Source: Rhipicephalus microplus (Eukaryota; Arthropoda; Arachnida; Ixodida; Ixodidae). From it: a stretch of 64,000 bases of DNA. The translations under genes and the position numbers were made by a program. Every line of letters starts with the position of its first letter. The stretch's first letter is position 1. The stretch lies in assembly GCF_043290135.1 (NCBI RefSeq), contig NC_134707.1:143903319-143967318 (forward strand). The letters are read 5' to 3'. Below, piece by piece: positions 1 to 14,800 of this stretch. Below the pieces are notes generated by a model, which saw only the letters and a list, made by a program, of their open reading frames with translations, ran no database searches and was not told where the DNA came from.

Positions 1-3000
1 CGACTAGAAACTCCGCAACCACAAACTCCGCAACCTGAAACTCCGCAACTAGAAACTCCACAGCTAGAAACTCCACAACTAGAGACTTCGCAACTAGAAA
101 CTCGGAAACTAGAATCTCCACAACTAAAAACTCTGCAACTAGAAACTCCGCAACTAGAAACTCCACAGTTAGAAACTCCACAACTAGGAACTCCACAACT
201 AGAAACTCCACACCTATTATTTCAACACCTTGAAACTCCACACCTAAAACTCCACAACTAAAACTTCACAACTAGAAACTCCGCAACTAGACTCTCCCCA
301 ACTAAAAACTCCCCAACTAGAAACTTTGCAACTAGAATTTCCGCAACTAGAAAGTCTGCAACTAGAAACTCTGTAACTAGAAACTCCACAACTAGAAACC
401 CCACAACTATAAACTTCACAACTAGAAGCTCAACAACTAGAGACTGCACAACTAGAAACTCCACAACTAGAAAACTCCGCAACTAGAAACTCTGCAACTA
501 GATACTCCGCAACTAGAAACTCCATAGATAGAAACTCCACTACTATAGACTCCACAACTAGAAACTACACAACTAGAAACTCCACAACTACGAACCTCAC
601 AACTAGAAACTCCACAGCTAGAAACTCCGTAACTAGAAACTCCACAACTTGAAACTCCGCCACTAGAATCTCCACAACTAGAAAACTCCGCAACTAGAAA
701 CTTTACAGCTAGAAACTACACAACTTGAGACTTTGCAACTAGAAACTCTGCAACAAGAAACTCCGCAACTAGAAACTCCACAGCTAGTAACTCCGCAACT
801 AGAAACTCCACAACTTGAAACTCCGCCTCTAGAATCTCCACAACTTGAAAACTCCGCAACTAGAAACTCTGCAACTAGAAACTTCGCAACTAGAAACTCC
901 ACAGCTAGAAACTCCACAACTAGAGACTCCACAACTAGAAACTCCAAAACTACGAACCCCACAACTACGAACCCCACAAGTAGAAACTCCACAACTAGAA
1001 ACTCAACAACTAGAAACTGCACAACTTGAGACTTCGCAACTAGAAACTCCACAACTATAAACTCCACTACTAGAGACTCCACAACTAGAAACTCCACAAC
1101 TAGAAACTCCACAACTACGAACCTCACAACTAGAAACTCCACAGCTAGAAACTCCGCAACTAGAAACTCCACATCTTGAAACTCCGCCACTAGAATCTCC
1201 ACAACTAGAAAACTCCGCAACTAGAAACTCTGCAACTAGAAACTCCGCAACTAGAAACTCCGCAATTAGAAACTTCACAGCTAGAAACTCCACAACTTGA
1301 AACACCACAACTAGATACTCCACAACTACAAATTGCACAACTAGAAACTCCACAACCAGAAACTCCGAAACTAGAAACTCCGCAGCTAGAAGCTCCACAA
1401 CTTGAGACTTCGCAAATAGAAACTCGGCAACTAGAATCTCCACATCCAGAAACTCTGCGACTAGAAACTCCGCAACTACAAACTCCGCAACCTGAAACTC
1501 CGCAACTAGAAACTCCACAACTAGAAACTCCACAACTTGAAACTACACAACTAGAGACTCCACAACTAGAAACTCCACAACTACGAACCCCACAACTACG
1601 AACCCCACTACTAGCAACTCCACAACTAGAAAATCCACAACTTGAGACTTCGCAACTAGAAACTCCACAACTAGAAACTCCACTACTAGAGTCTCCACAA
1701 CTAGAAACTCCACAACTAGAAACTCCACAACTAGAGACTCTACAACTACAAACTCCACAACTAGAAACTTCACAACTACGAACCTCACAACTTGAAACTC
1801 CACAACTAGAAACTCTGCAACTCTAAACTCCACAACTAGAAAACTCCGCAACTAGAAACTTCACAGCTAGAAACTCCACAACTTGAAACACCACAACTAG
1901 ATACTCCTCAACTACAAATTGCACAACTAGAAACTCTCCAACTAGAAACTCCGCAACTAGAAACTCCACAGCTAGAAACTCCACAACTAGAAACTCCACA
2001 ACTAGAGACTCCACAACTAGAAACTCCGTAACTACAAACCCCACAACTAGAATTTCCACAACTAGAAACTCCATAACTTGAGAGTTCGCAACTAGAAACT
2101 CCAGAACTAGAAACTCCACAACTAGAGACTCCACCACTAGAATCTCCACCACTAGAAACTCCACAACTACGAACCTCACAACTAGAAATTCGACAACTAG
2201 AAACTCCACAGCCAGAAACTCCACAACTAGAAACTCCACAGCCACAAACTCCACAACTAGAAACTCCACATCTAGAAACTCCGAAACAACAAACTCCACA
2301 ACTAGAAACTCCACAACTAGAAATTTCACTACTAGAGACTCAACAACTAGAGACTCCTCAACTAAAAGCTCCACAACTAGAAACTTTACAACTAGAAACT
2401 CCGCAACTAGAAACCCGACAACTAGAAACTCAACAACTAGAAACTCCACACCTATTATTTCTACACCTTGAAACTCCACAACTAAAACTCGACAACTAAA
2501 ACTTCACAACTAGAAACTCCACAACTAGAAACTCCGCAACTAGACTCTCCCCAACTGGAAACTCCCCAACTAGAAACTCTGCAACTAGAAACTCCGCAAC
2601 TAGAAACTCTCCAACTAGAAACTCCGTAACTAGAAACTCCACAGCTAGAAACCCCACAACTATAAACTTCACAACTAGAAACTCCACAACTAGAAACTCC
2701 GCAACTAGAAACTCCGCAGCTAGAAACTCCCCAACTTGAGACTTCGCAGCTAGAAACTCGGCAACTAGAATCTCCACAACTAGAAACTCTGCGACTAGAA
2801 ACTCCGCAACTACAAACTCCGCAACCTAAAACTCAACAACTGGAGACTGCACAACTAGAGACTCCGCAACTAGAAACTCCACAGCTAGAAACTCCGCAAC
2901 TAGAAACTCCACAACTTGAAACTCCGCCACTAGAATCTCCACAACTAGAAAACTTCGCAACTAGAAACTCTACAACTAGAAACTCCGCAACTAGAAATTC

Positions 3001-3770
3001 CACAGCTTGAAACTCCACAACTAGAAACTCCTCAACTAGAGACTCCACAACTTGAAACTCCACAACTAGAAACTCCACAACTAGAAACTCCACAGCTACG
3101 AACCTCGCAACTAGAAACTCCACAACTAGAAAATTCCGCAACTAGAAATTCCGCAACTTGAAACACCACAACTAGATACTCCACAACAACAAATTCCACA
3201 ACTAGAAACTCCAGAACTAGAAACTCCGCTACTTGGGACTTCGCAACTAGAAACTCGGCAACTAGAATCTCCACAACTAGAAACTCTGCAACTAGAAACT
3301 CCGCAACTAGAAACTCCACAGCTAGAAACTTCACAACTAGAGACTTCACAACTCGAAACTCCACAACTACAAACCCCACAACTAGAAACTCCACAACTTG
3401 AAACTCCACAACTTGAGAGTTCGCAACTAGAAACTCCAACTCTAGAAACTCCACAACTAGAGACTCCACAACTAGAAACTCCACAACTAGAAACTCTGCA
3501 ACTAGAAACTCCACAACTAGAAAACTTCGCAACTAGAAACTCTGCAACTAGAAACACCGCAACTAGAAACTTCTCACCTAGAAACTCCACAACTTGAAAC
3601 ACCACAACTAGATACTCCACAACTACAAATTGCACAACTAGAAACTCCACAACCAGAAACTCCGAAACTAGAAACTCCGCAGCTAGAAAATCCACAACTA
3701 GAAACTCCAAAACTAGATACTCCAAAACTACAGACTCCGCAATTACAAAACTCCTGCAACTAGAAACTCC

Positions 3771-3860
3771 ACAACTAGACGATTCGCAACTATTAACTCT
3801 ACAACTTCAAAATCCAAAACTATCAACTCCACAACTTGAAACGCCGCTACTAGATGCTCC
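3771..3860. repeat. HOR anchor block 1
   Basis: Divergent 90-bp block inside the 15-bp array, starting ACAACTAGACGATTCG and running through CTACAACTTCAAAATCC to CGCCGCTACTAG. It recurs once per HOR unit and serves as a phase marker. This copy has the GATTCGCAACT state and a private GATGCTCC end. Confidence 0.85.
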
Positions 3861-6580
3861 ACAACTACAAACTCCACAACTAGAAACTCCACAACTTGGA
3901 ACTCCGCAACTAGAAACTCCGCCACTAGAATCTCCACAACTAGAAAGTCCGCAACTATAAACTCTGCATCTAGAAACTCCGCAACTAGAAACTCCACAGC
4001 TAGAAACTTTACAACTAGAAACTCCATAACTAGACACTTCGGAACTAGAAACTCCACAACTAGAAACTCCACAACCAGAGACTCCAAAACCATAGACTGC
4101 ACAACTACAGACTCCGCAACTAGAAACTCCACAGCTAGAAACTCCGGAACTAGAAACTCCACAAATAGAGACTCCGCCACTGGAAACTCGACAACTTAAA
4201 ACTCTGCAACTAGAAAATCCGCAACTATAAACTCAAGTAAAAACTCCCCAACTAGAAACTTCGCAACTAAAAACTCCACAACTAGAAAATCCACAACTAG
4301 AAACTCCGTAAATAGAAACCCGAAAACTAGAAACTCCACAACTGGAAACTCGACACCTATAAATTCCACAACCTTAAACTCCACAACTAAAACTCCACAA
4401 CTAGAAACTCCACAACTAGAAACTCTGCAACTAGAAACTCCTCAACTAGAAACTCCACAGTTAGAAATTCCACAACTATAAACTCCACAACCAGAAACTC
4501 CACAACTAGAGACTCCAAAACAAGAGACTGCACAATTAGAGACCCCGCAACTAGATACTCCAAAACTAGGAACTCTGCAACTAGAAAATCTACAACTACA
4601 AACTCGAAAACTAAAAACTACAAATAGAAACTCCACAACTAGAAACTCCACAAGTAGACACTCCACAACTAGAAACTCCACAAGTAGACACTCCACAACT
4701 AGAAACTCCACAACTTGAAACACCAAAACTAGATACTCCACAACTACAAATTCCACAAATAAAAACTCCACAACTAGAAACTCCGCAACTAAAAACTCCC
4801 CAACTAGAAACTCCCCAACTAGAAACTTTGCAACTAGAATTTCCGCAACTAGAAAGTCTGCAACTAGAAACTCTGTAACTAGAAACTCCACAACTAGAAA
4901 CTCCACTACTAGAGACTCCACAACTAGAAACTCCACAACTAGAAACTCCACAACTACGAACCTCACAACTAGAAACTCCACAGCTAGAAACTCCGCAACT
5001 AGAAACTCCACAACTTGAAACTCTGCCACTAGAATCTCCACAACTAGAAAACTCCGCAACTAGAAACTTTACAGCTAGAAACTACACAACTTGAGACTTT
5101 GCAACTAGAAACTCTGCAACAAGAAACTCCGCAACTACAAACTCCACAGCTAGTAACTCCGCAACTAGAAACTCCACAACTTGAAACTCCGCCTCTAGAA
5201 TCTCCACAACTTGAAAACTCCGCAACTAGAAACTCTGCAACTAGAAACTTCGCAACTAGAAACTCCACAGCTAGAAACTCCACAACTAGAGACTCCACAA
5301 CTAGAAACTCCAAAACTACGAATCCCACAACTACGAACCCCACAAGTAGAAACTCCACAACTAGAAACTCAACAACTAGAAACTCCACAACTTGAGACTT
5401 CGCAACTAGAAACTCCACAACTATAAACTCCACTACTAGAGACTCCACAACTAGAAACTCCACAACTAGAAACTCCACAACTACGAACCTCACAACTAGA
5501 AACTCCACAGCTAGAAACTCCGCAACTAGAAACTCCACATCTTGAAACTCCGCCACTAGAATCTCCACAACTAGAAAACTCCGCAACTAGAAACTCTGCA
5601 ACTAGAAACTCCGCAACTAGAAACTCCGCAACTAGAAACTTCACAGCTAGAAACTCCACAACTTGAAACACCACAACTAGATACTCCACAACTACAAATT
5701 GCCCAACTAGAAACTCCACAACCAGAAACTCCGAAACTAGAAACTCCGCAGCTAGAAGCTCCACAACTTGAGACTTCGCAACTAGAAACTCGGCAACTAG
5801 AATCTCCACATCTAGAAACTCTGCGACTAGAAACTCCGCAACTACAAACTCCGCAACCTGAAACTCCGCAACTAGAAACTCCACAACTAGAAACTCCACA
5901 ACTTGAAACTCCACAACTAGAGACTCCACAACTAGAAACTCCACAACTACGAACCCCACAACTCCACAACTAGAAACTCCACAACTTGAGACTTCACAAC
6001 TAGAAACTCCACAACTAGAAACTCCACTACTAGAGTCTCCACAACTACAAACTCCACAACTAGAAACTCCACAACTAGAGACTCTACAACTACAAACTCC
6101 ACAACTAGAAACTTCACAACTACGAACCTCACAACTAGAAACTCCACAACTAGAAACTCTGCAACTCTAAACTCCACAACTAGAAAACTCCGCTACTAGA
6201 AACTCTGCAACTAGAAACTCTGCAACTAGAAACTTCACAGCTAGAAACTCCACAACTTGAAACACCACAACTAGATACTCCACAAATACAAATTGCACAA
6301 CTAGAAACTCTGCAACTAGAAACTCCGCAACTAGAAACTCCACAGCTAGAAACTCCACAAATAGAAACTCCACAACTAGAGACTCCACAACTAGAAACTC
6401 CGTAACTACAAACCCCACAACTAGAATTTCCACAACTAGAAACTCCACAACTTGAGAGTTCGCAACTAGAAACTCCACAACTAGAAACTCCACAACTAGA
6501 GACTCCATCACTAGAATCTCCACCACTTGAAACTCCACAACTACGAACCTCACAACTAGAAATTTCACAACTAGAAACTC

Positions 6581-6850
6581 CACAGCCACAAACTCCACAA
6601 CTAGAAACTCCACAACTAGAAACTCCACAACTAGAAATTTCACTACTAGAGACTCAACAACTAGAGACACCTCCACTAAAAGCTCCACAACTAGAAACTT
6701 TACAACTAGAAACTCCACAGCCACAAACTCCACAACTAGAAACTCCACAACTAGAAACTCCACAACTAGAAATTTCACTACTAGAGACTCAACAACTAGA
6801 GACAGCTCCACTAAAAGCTCCACAACTAGAAACTTTACAACTAGAAACTC
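6581..6850. repeat. 135-bp local tandem duplication
   Basis: A nine-monomer stretch starting CACAGCCACAAACTCC at 6581 begins again at 6716, a shift of exactly 135 bp (9 x 15). The equivalent HOR positions elsewhere, such as 10410-10560, have it once. It is therefore a private gain in this unit, most simply by slippage or unequal exchange. Confidence 0.8.
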
Positions 6851-8067
6851 CGCAACTAGAAACCCGACAACTAGAAACTCAACAACTAGAAACTCCACGC
6901 CTATTATTTCTACACCTTGAAACTCCACAACTAAAACTCGACAACTAAAACTTCACAACTAGAAACTCCACAACTAGAAACTCCGCAACTAGACTCTCCC
7001 CAACTGGAAACTCCCCAACTAGAAACTCTGCAACTAGAAACTCCGCAACTAGAAACTCTGCAACTAGAAACTCCATAACTAGAAACTCCACAGCTAGAAA
7101 CCCCACAACTATAAATTTCACAACTAGAAACTCCACAACTAGAAACTCCGCAACTAGAAACTCCGCAGCTAGAAACTCCCCAACTTGAGACTTCGCAGCT
7201 AGAAACTCGGCAACTAGAATCTCCACAACTAGAAACTCTGCGACTAGAAACTCCGCAACTACAAACTCCGCAACCTAAAACTCAACAACTGGAGACTGCA
7301 CAACTAGAAACTCCACAGCTACGAACCTCGAAACTAGAAACTCCACAACTTGAAACTCTGCAACTAGAAACTCCACAACTAGAAAAGTCTGCAACTAGAA
7401 ACTCTGCAACTAAAAACTCCGCAACTAGAAACTCCAGAGCCAGAAATTCCACAACTTGAAACACCACAACTAGATACTCCACAACAACAAATTCCAACTC
7501 TAGAAACTCCAGAACTAGAAACTCCGCAACTTGAGACTTCGCAACTAGAAACTCGGCAACTAGAATCTCCACAACTAGAAACTCTGCAACTAGAAACTCA
7601 GCAACTAGAAACTCCACAGCTAGAAACTCCACAACTAGAGACTCCACAACTCGAAACTCCACAACTACAAACCACACAACTAGAAACTCCACAACTTGAA
7701 ACTCCACAACTTGAGAGTTCGCAACTAGAAACTCCAACTCTAGAAACTCCACAACTAGAGACTCCACAACTAGAAACTCCACAACTAGAAACTCTGCAAC
7801 TAGAAACTCCACAACTAGAAAACTCCGCAACTAGAAACTCTGCAACTAGAAACTCCGCAACTAGAAACTTCTCAACTAGAAACTCCAGAACTTGAAACAC
7901 CACAACTAGATACTCCACAACTACAAATTGCACAACTAGAAACTCCACAACCAGAAACTCCGAAACTAGAAACTCCGCAGCTAGAAAATCCACAACTAGA
8001 AACTCCAAAACTAGATACTCCACAACTACAGACTCCGCAACTACAAAACTCCGCAACTAGAAACTCC

Positions 8068-8157
8068 ACAACTAGACGATTCGACACTATTAACTCTACA
8101 ACTTCAAAATCCAAAACTATCAACTCCACAACTTGAAACGCCGCTACTAGATACTCC
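8068..8157. repeat. HOR anchor block 2
   Basis: Anchor with the GATTCGACACT state and CTCTACAACTT. It lies 4297 bp after anchor 1. Confidence 0.85.
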
Positions 8158-11100
8158 ACAACTACAAACTCCACAACTAGAAACTCCACAACTTGGAACT
8201 CCGCAACTAGAAACTCCGCCACTAGAATTTCACAACTAGAAAGTCCGCAACTAGAAACTCTGCATCTAGAAACTCCGCAACTAGAAACTCCACAGCTAGA
8301 AACACCACAAATGGAAACCCCACAAGTAGATACTCAACAACTAAGAACCCCACAACTAGAAACTCCACAACTAGAAACTCAACAACTTGAGACTTCGCAA
8401 CTAGAAACTCGACAACTAGAAACTCAACAACTACAAACCTCACAACTAGAAACTCCACAACTAGAAACTCTGCAACTAGAAACTCCACAGCTAGAAAATC
8501 CACAACTAGAAACTCCGCAACAAGAAACTCAGCAAATAGAAACTCCACAACTAGAAACTCCGCAACTAGAAACTCAACAGCCAGAGACTCCACAACTAGA
8601 GACTGCACATTTAGAGATGCCGCAACTTGAAACTCCACAGCTAGAAACTCCGCAACTAGAAACTCCACAACCAGAAACTTTACAACTAGAAACTCCATAA
8701 CTAGACACTTCGGAACTAGAAACTCCACAACTAGAAACTCCACAACCAGAGACTCCAAAACCATAGACTGCACAACTAGAGACTCCGCAACTAGAAACTC
8801 CACAGCTAGAAACTCCGCAACTAGAAACTCCACAAATAGAGACTCCGCCACTAGAAACTCGACAACTAGAAACTCCACAGTTAGAAATTCCACAACTATA
8901 AACTCCACAACCAGAAACTCCACAACTAGAGACTCCAAAACAAGAGACTGCACAATTAGAGACTCCGCAACTAGATACTCCAAAACTAGGAACTCTGCAA
9001 CTAGAAAATCTACAACTACAAACTCGAAAACTAAAAACTACAAATAGAAACTCCACAATTAGAAACTCCACAAGTAGACACTCCACAACTAGAAACTCCA
9101 CAACTTGAAACACCAAAACTAGATACTCCACAACTACAAATTCCACAACTAAAAACTCCACAACTAGAAACTCCGCAACTAAAAACTCCCCAACTAGAAA
9201 CTCCCCAACTAGAAACTTTGCAACTAGAATTTCCGCAACTAGAAAGTCTGCAACTAGAAACTCTGTAACTAGAAACTCCACAACTAGAAACTCCACTACT
9301 AGAGACTCCACAACTAGAAACTCCACGACTAGAAACTCCACAACTACGAACCTCACAACTAGAAACTCCACAGCTAGAAACTCCGCAACTAGAAACTCCA
9401 CAACTTGAAACTCTGCCACTAGAATCTCCACAACTAGAAAACTCCGCAACTAGAAACTTTACAGCTAGAAAATACACAACTTGAGACTTTGCAACTAGAA
9501 ACTCTGCAACAAGAAACTCCGCAACTAGAAACTCCACAGCTAGTAACTCCGCAACTAGAAACTCCACAACTTGAAACTCCGCCTGTAGAATCTCCACAAC
9601 TTGAAAACTCCGCAACTAGAAACTCTGCAACTAGAAACTTCGCAACTAGAAACTCCACAGCTAGAAACTCCACAACTAGAGACTCCACAACTAGAAACTC
9701 CAAAACTACGAATCCCAGAACTACGAACCCCACAAGTAGAAACTCCACAACTAGAAACTCCACAACTTGAGACTTCGCAACTAGAAACTCCACAACTAGA
9801 AACTCCACTACTAGAGTCTCCACAACTACAAACTACACAACTAGAAACTCCACAACTAGAGACTCTACAACTACAAACTCCACAACTAGAAACTTCACAA
9901 CTACGAACCTCACAACTAGAAACTCCACAACTAGAAACTCTGCAACTCTAAACTCCACAACTAGAAAACTCCGCTACTAGAAACTCTGCAACTAGAAACT
10001 CCGCAACTAGAAACTTCACAGCTAGAAACTCCACAACTTGAAACACCACAACTAGATACTCCACAAATACAAATTGCACAACTAGAAACTCTGCAACTAG
10101 AAACTCCGCAACTAGAAACTCCACAGCTAGAAACTCCACAACTAGAAACTCCACAACTAGAGACTCCACAACTAGAAACTCCGTAACTACAAACCCCACA
10201 ACTAGAATTTCCACAACTAGAAACTCCACAACTTGAGAGTTCGCAACTAGAAACTCCACAACTAGAAACTCCACAACTAGAGACTCCACCACTAGAATCT
10301 CCACCACTAGAAACTCCACAACTACGAACCTCACAACTAGAAATTCCACAACTAGAAACTCCACAGCCAGAAACTCCACAACTAGAAACTCCACAACTAG
10401 AAACTCCACAGCCACAAACTCCACAACTAGAAACTCCACAACTAGAAACTCCACAACTAGAAATTTCACTACTAGAGACTCAACAACTAGAGACTCCTCA
10501 ACTAAAAGCTCCACAACTAGAAACTTTACAACTAGAAACTCCGCAACTAGAAACCCGACAACTAGAAACTCAACAACTAGAAACTCCACACCTATTATTT
10601 TTACACCTTGAAACTCCACAACTAAAACTCGACAACTAAAACTTCACAACTAGAAACTCCACAACTAGAAACTCCGCAACTAGACTCTCCCCAACTGGAA
10701 ACTCCCCAACTAGAAACTCTGCAACTAGAAACTCCGCAACTAGAAACTCTGCAACTAGAAACTCCATAACTAGAAACTCCACAGCTAGAAACCCCACAAC
10801 TATAAACTTCACAACTAGAAACTCCACAACTAGAAACTCCGCAACTAGAAACTCCGCAGCTAGAAACTCCCCAACTTGAGACTTCGCAGCTAGAAACTCG
10901 GCAACTAGAATCTCCACAACTAGAAACTCTGCGACTAGAAACTCCGCAACTACAAACTCCGCAACCTAAAACTCAACAACTGGAGACTGCACAACTAGAA
11001 ACTCCACAGCTACGAACCTCGAAACTAGAAACTCCACAACTTGAAACTCTGCAACTAGAAACTCCACAACTAGAAAAGTCTGCAACTAGAAACTCTGCAA

Positions 11101-11758
11101 CTAAGAACTCCGCAACTAGAAACTCCAGAGCCAGAAATTCCACAACTTGAAACACCACAACTATATACTCCACAACAACAAATTCCAACTTTAGAAACTC
11201 CAGAACTAGAAACTCCGCAACTTGAGACTTCGCAACTAGAAACTCGGCAACTAGAATCTCCACAACTAGAAACTCTGCAACTAGAAACTCAGCAACTAGA
11301 AACTCCACAGCTAGAAACTCCACAACTAGAGACTCCGCAACTCGAAACTCCACAACTACAAACCCCACAACTAGAAACTCCACAACTTGAAACTCCACAA
11401 CTTGAGAGTTCGCAACTAGAAACTCGAACTCTAGAAACTCCACAACTAGAGACTCCACAACTAGAAACTCCACAACTAGAAACTCTGCAACTAGAAACTC
11501 CACAACGAGAAAACTCCGCAACTAGAAACTCTGCAACTAGAAACTCCGCAACTAGAAACTTCTCACCTAGAAACTCCACAACTTGAAACACCACAACTAG
11601 ATACTCCACAACTACAAATTGCACAACTAGAAACTCCACAACCAGAAACTCCGAAACTAGAAACTCCGCAGCTAGAAAATACACAACTAGAAACTCCAAA
11701 ACTAGATACTCCACAACTACAGACTCCGCAACTACAAAACTCCGCAACTAGAAACTCC

Positions 11759-11848
11759 ACAACTAGACGATTCGACACTATTAACTCTACAACTTCAAAA
11801 TCCAAAACTATCAACTCCACAACTTGAAACGCCGCTACTAGATACTCC
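11759..11848. repeat. HOR anchor block 3
   Basis: Anchor with GATTCGACACT and CTCTACAACTT, 3691 bp after anchor 2. Its block B partner is the anchor at 31564. Confidence 0.85.
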
Positions 11849-14800
11849 ACAACTACAAACTCCACAACTAGAAACTCCACAACTTGGAACTCCGCAACTA
11901 GAAACTCCGCCACTAGAATCTCCACAACTAGAAAGTCCGCAACTAGAAACTCTGCATCTAGAAACTCCGCAACTAGAAACTCCACAGCTAGAAACACCAC
12001 AAATGGAAACCCCACAAGTAGATACTCAACAACTAAGAACCCCACAACTAGAAACTCCACAACTAGAAACTCCACAACTAGAAACTCAACAACTTGAGAC
12101 TTCGCAACTAGAAACTCGACAACTAGAAACTCAACAACTACAAACCTCACAACTAGAAACTCCACAACTAGAAACTCTGCAACTAGAAACTCCACAGCTA
12201 GAAAATCCACAACTAGAAACTGCGCAACAAGAAACTCAGCAAATAGAAACTCCACAACTAGAAACTCCGCAACTAGAAACTCAACAGCCAGAGACTCCAC
12301 AACTAGAGACTGCACATTTAGAGATGCCGTAACTTGAAACTCCACAGCTAGAAACTCCGCAACTAGAAACTCCACAACCAGAAACTTTACAACTAGAAAC
12401 TCCATAACTAGACACTTCGGAACTAGAAACTCCACAACTAGAAACTCCACAACCAGAGACTCCAAAACCATAGACTGCACAACTAGAGACTCCGCAACTA
12501 GAAACTCCACAGCTAGAAACTCCGCAACTAGAAACTCCACAAATAGAGACTCCGCCACTAGAAACTCGATAACTAGAAACTCCACAGTTAGAAATTCCAC
12601 AACTATAAACTCCACAACCAGAAACTCCACAACTAGAGACTCCAAAACAAGAGACTGCACAATTAGAGACTCCGCAACTAGATACTCCAAAACTAGGAAC
12701 TCTGCAACTAGAAAATCTACAACTACAAACTCGAAAACTAAAAACTACAAATAGAAACTCCACAATTAGAAACTCCACAAGTAGACACTCCACAACTAGA
12801 AACTCCACAACTAGAAACTCCACAACTTGAAACACCAAAACTAGATACTCCACAACTACAAATTCCACAACTAAAAACTCCACAACTAGAAACTCCGCAA
12901 CTAAAAACTCCCCAACTAGAAACTCCCCAACTAGAAACTTTGCAACTAGAATTTCCGCAACTAGAAAGTCTGCAACTGGAAACTCTGTAACTAGAAACTC
13001 CACAACTAGAAACTCCACAACTAGAAACTCCACAACTACGAACCTCACAACTAGAAACTCCACAGCTAGAAACTCCGCAATTAGAAACTCCACAACTTGA
13101 AACTCTGCCACTAGAATCTCCACAACTAGAAAACTCCGCAACTAGAAACTTTACAGCTAGAAACTACACAACTTGAGACTTTGCAACTAGAAACTCTGCA
13201 ACAAGAAACTCCGCAACTAGAAACTCCGCCTGTAGAATCTCCACAACTTGAAAACTCCGCAACTAGAAACTCTGCAACTAGAAACTTCGCAACTAGAAAC
13301 TCCACAGCTAGAAACTCCACAACTAGAGACTCCACAACTAGAAACTCCAAAACTACGAATCCCACAACTACGAACCCCACAAGTAGAAACTCCACAACTA
13401 GAAACTCAACGAATAGAAACTCCACAACTTGAGACTTCGCAACTAGAAACTCCACAACTATAAACTCCACTACTAGAGACTCCACAACTAGAAACTCCAC
13501 AACTAGAAACTCCACAACTACGAACCTCACAACTAGAAACTCCACAGCTAGAAACTCCGCAACTAGAAACTCCACATCTTGAAACTCCGCCACTAGAATC
13601 TCCACAACTAGAAAACTCCGCAACTAGAAACTCTGCAACTAGAAACTCCGCAACTAGAAACTCCGCAACTAGAAACTTCACAGCTAGAAACTCCACAACT
13701 TGAAACACCACAACTAGATACTCCACAACTACAAATTGCCCAACTAGAAACTCCACAACCAGAAACTCCGAAACTAGAAACTCCGCAGCTAGAAGCTCCA
13801 CAACTTGAGACTTCGCAACTAGAAACTCGGCAACTAGAATCTCCACATCTAGAAACTCTGCGACTAGAAACTCCGCAACTACAAACTCCGCAACCTGAAA
13901 CTCCGCAACTAGAAACTCCACAACTAGAAACTCCACAACTTGAAACTCCACAACTAGAGACTCCACAACTAGAAACTCCACAACTACGAACCCCACAACT
14001 ACGAACCCCACTACTAGCAACTCCACAACTAGAAACTCCACAACTTGAGACTTCGCAACTAGAAACTCCACAACTAGAAACTCCACTACTAGAGTCTCCA
14101 CAACTACAAACTACACAACTAGAAACTCCACAACTAGAGACTCTACAACTACAAACTCCACAACTAGAAACTTCACAACTACGAACCTCACAACTAGAAA
14201 CTCCACAACTAGAAACTCTGCAACTCTAAACTCCACAACTAGAAAACTCCGCTACTAGAAACTCTGCAACTAGAAACTCCGCAACTAGAAACTTCACAGC
14301 TAGAAACTCCACAACTTGAAACACCACAACTAGATACTCCACAAATACAAATTGCACAACTAGAAACTCTGCAACTAGAAACTCCGCAACTAGAAACTCC
14401 ACAGCTAGAAACTCCACAACTAGAAACTCCACAACTAGAGACTCCACAACTAGAAACTCCGTAACTACAAACCCCACAACTAGAATTTCCACAACTAGAA
14501 ACTCCACAACTTGAGAGTTCGCAACTAGAAACTCCACAACTAGAAACTCCACAACTAGAGACTCCACCACTAGAATCTCCACCACTAGAAACTCCACAAC
14601 TACGAACCTCACAACTAGAAATTCCACAACTAGAAGCTCCACAGCCAGAAACTCCACAACTAGAAACTCCACAACTAGAAACTCCACAGCCACAAACTCC
14701 ACAACTAGAAACTCCACAACTAGAAACTCCACAACTAGAAATTTCACTACTAGAGACTCAACAACTAGAGACTCCTCAACTAAAAGCTCCACAACTAGAA

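Noticed and set aside
2450..2500. TATAAA-like and CTATTATTTCTACACC motifs as promoters
   Set aside because: They are single-base variants of the monomer copied with each HOR, and no gene lies downstream.
8280..8330. Start of a real gene at the ATGGAAACCCCACAAGTAG motif (also 12003, 16281, 19285, 31808, 36071, 39030, 52200)
   Set aside because: A monomer variant creates an ATG that is copied with each HOR. The ORFs have variable lengths and no non-repeat sequence.
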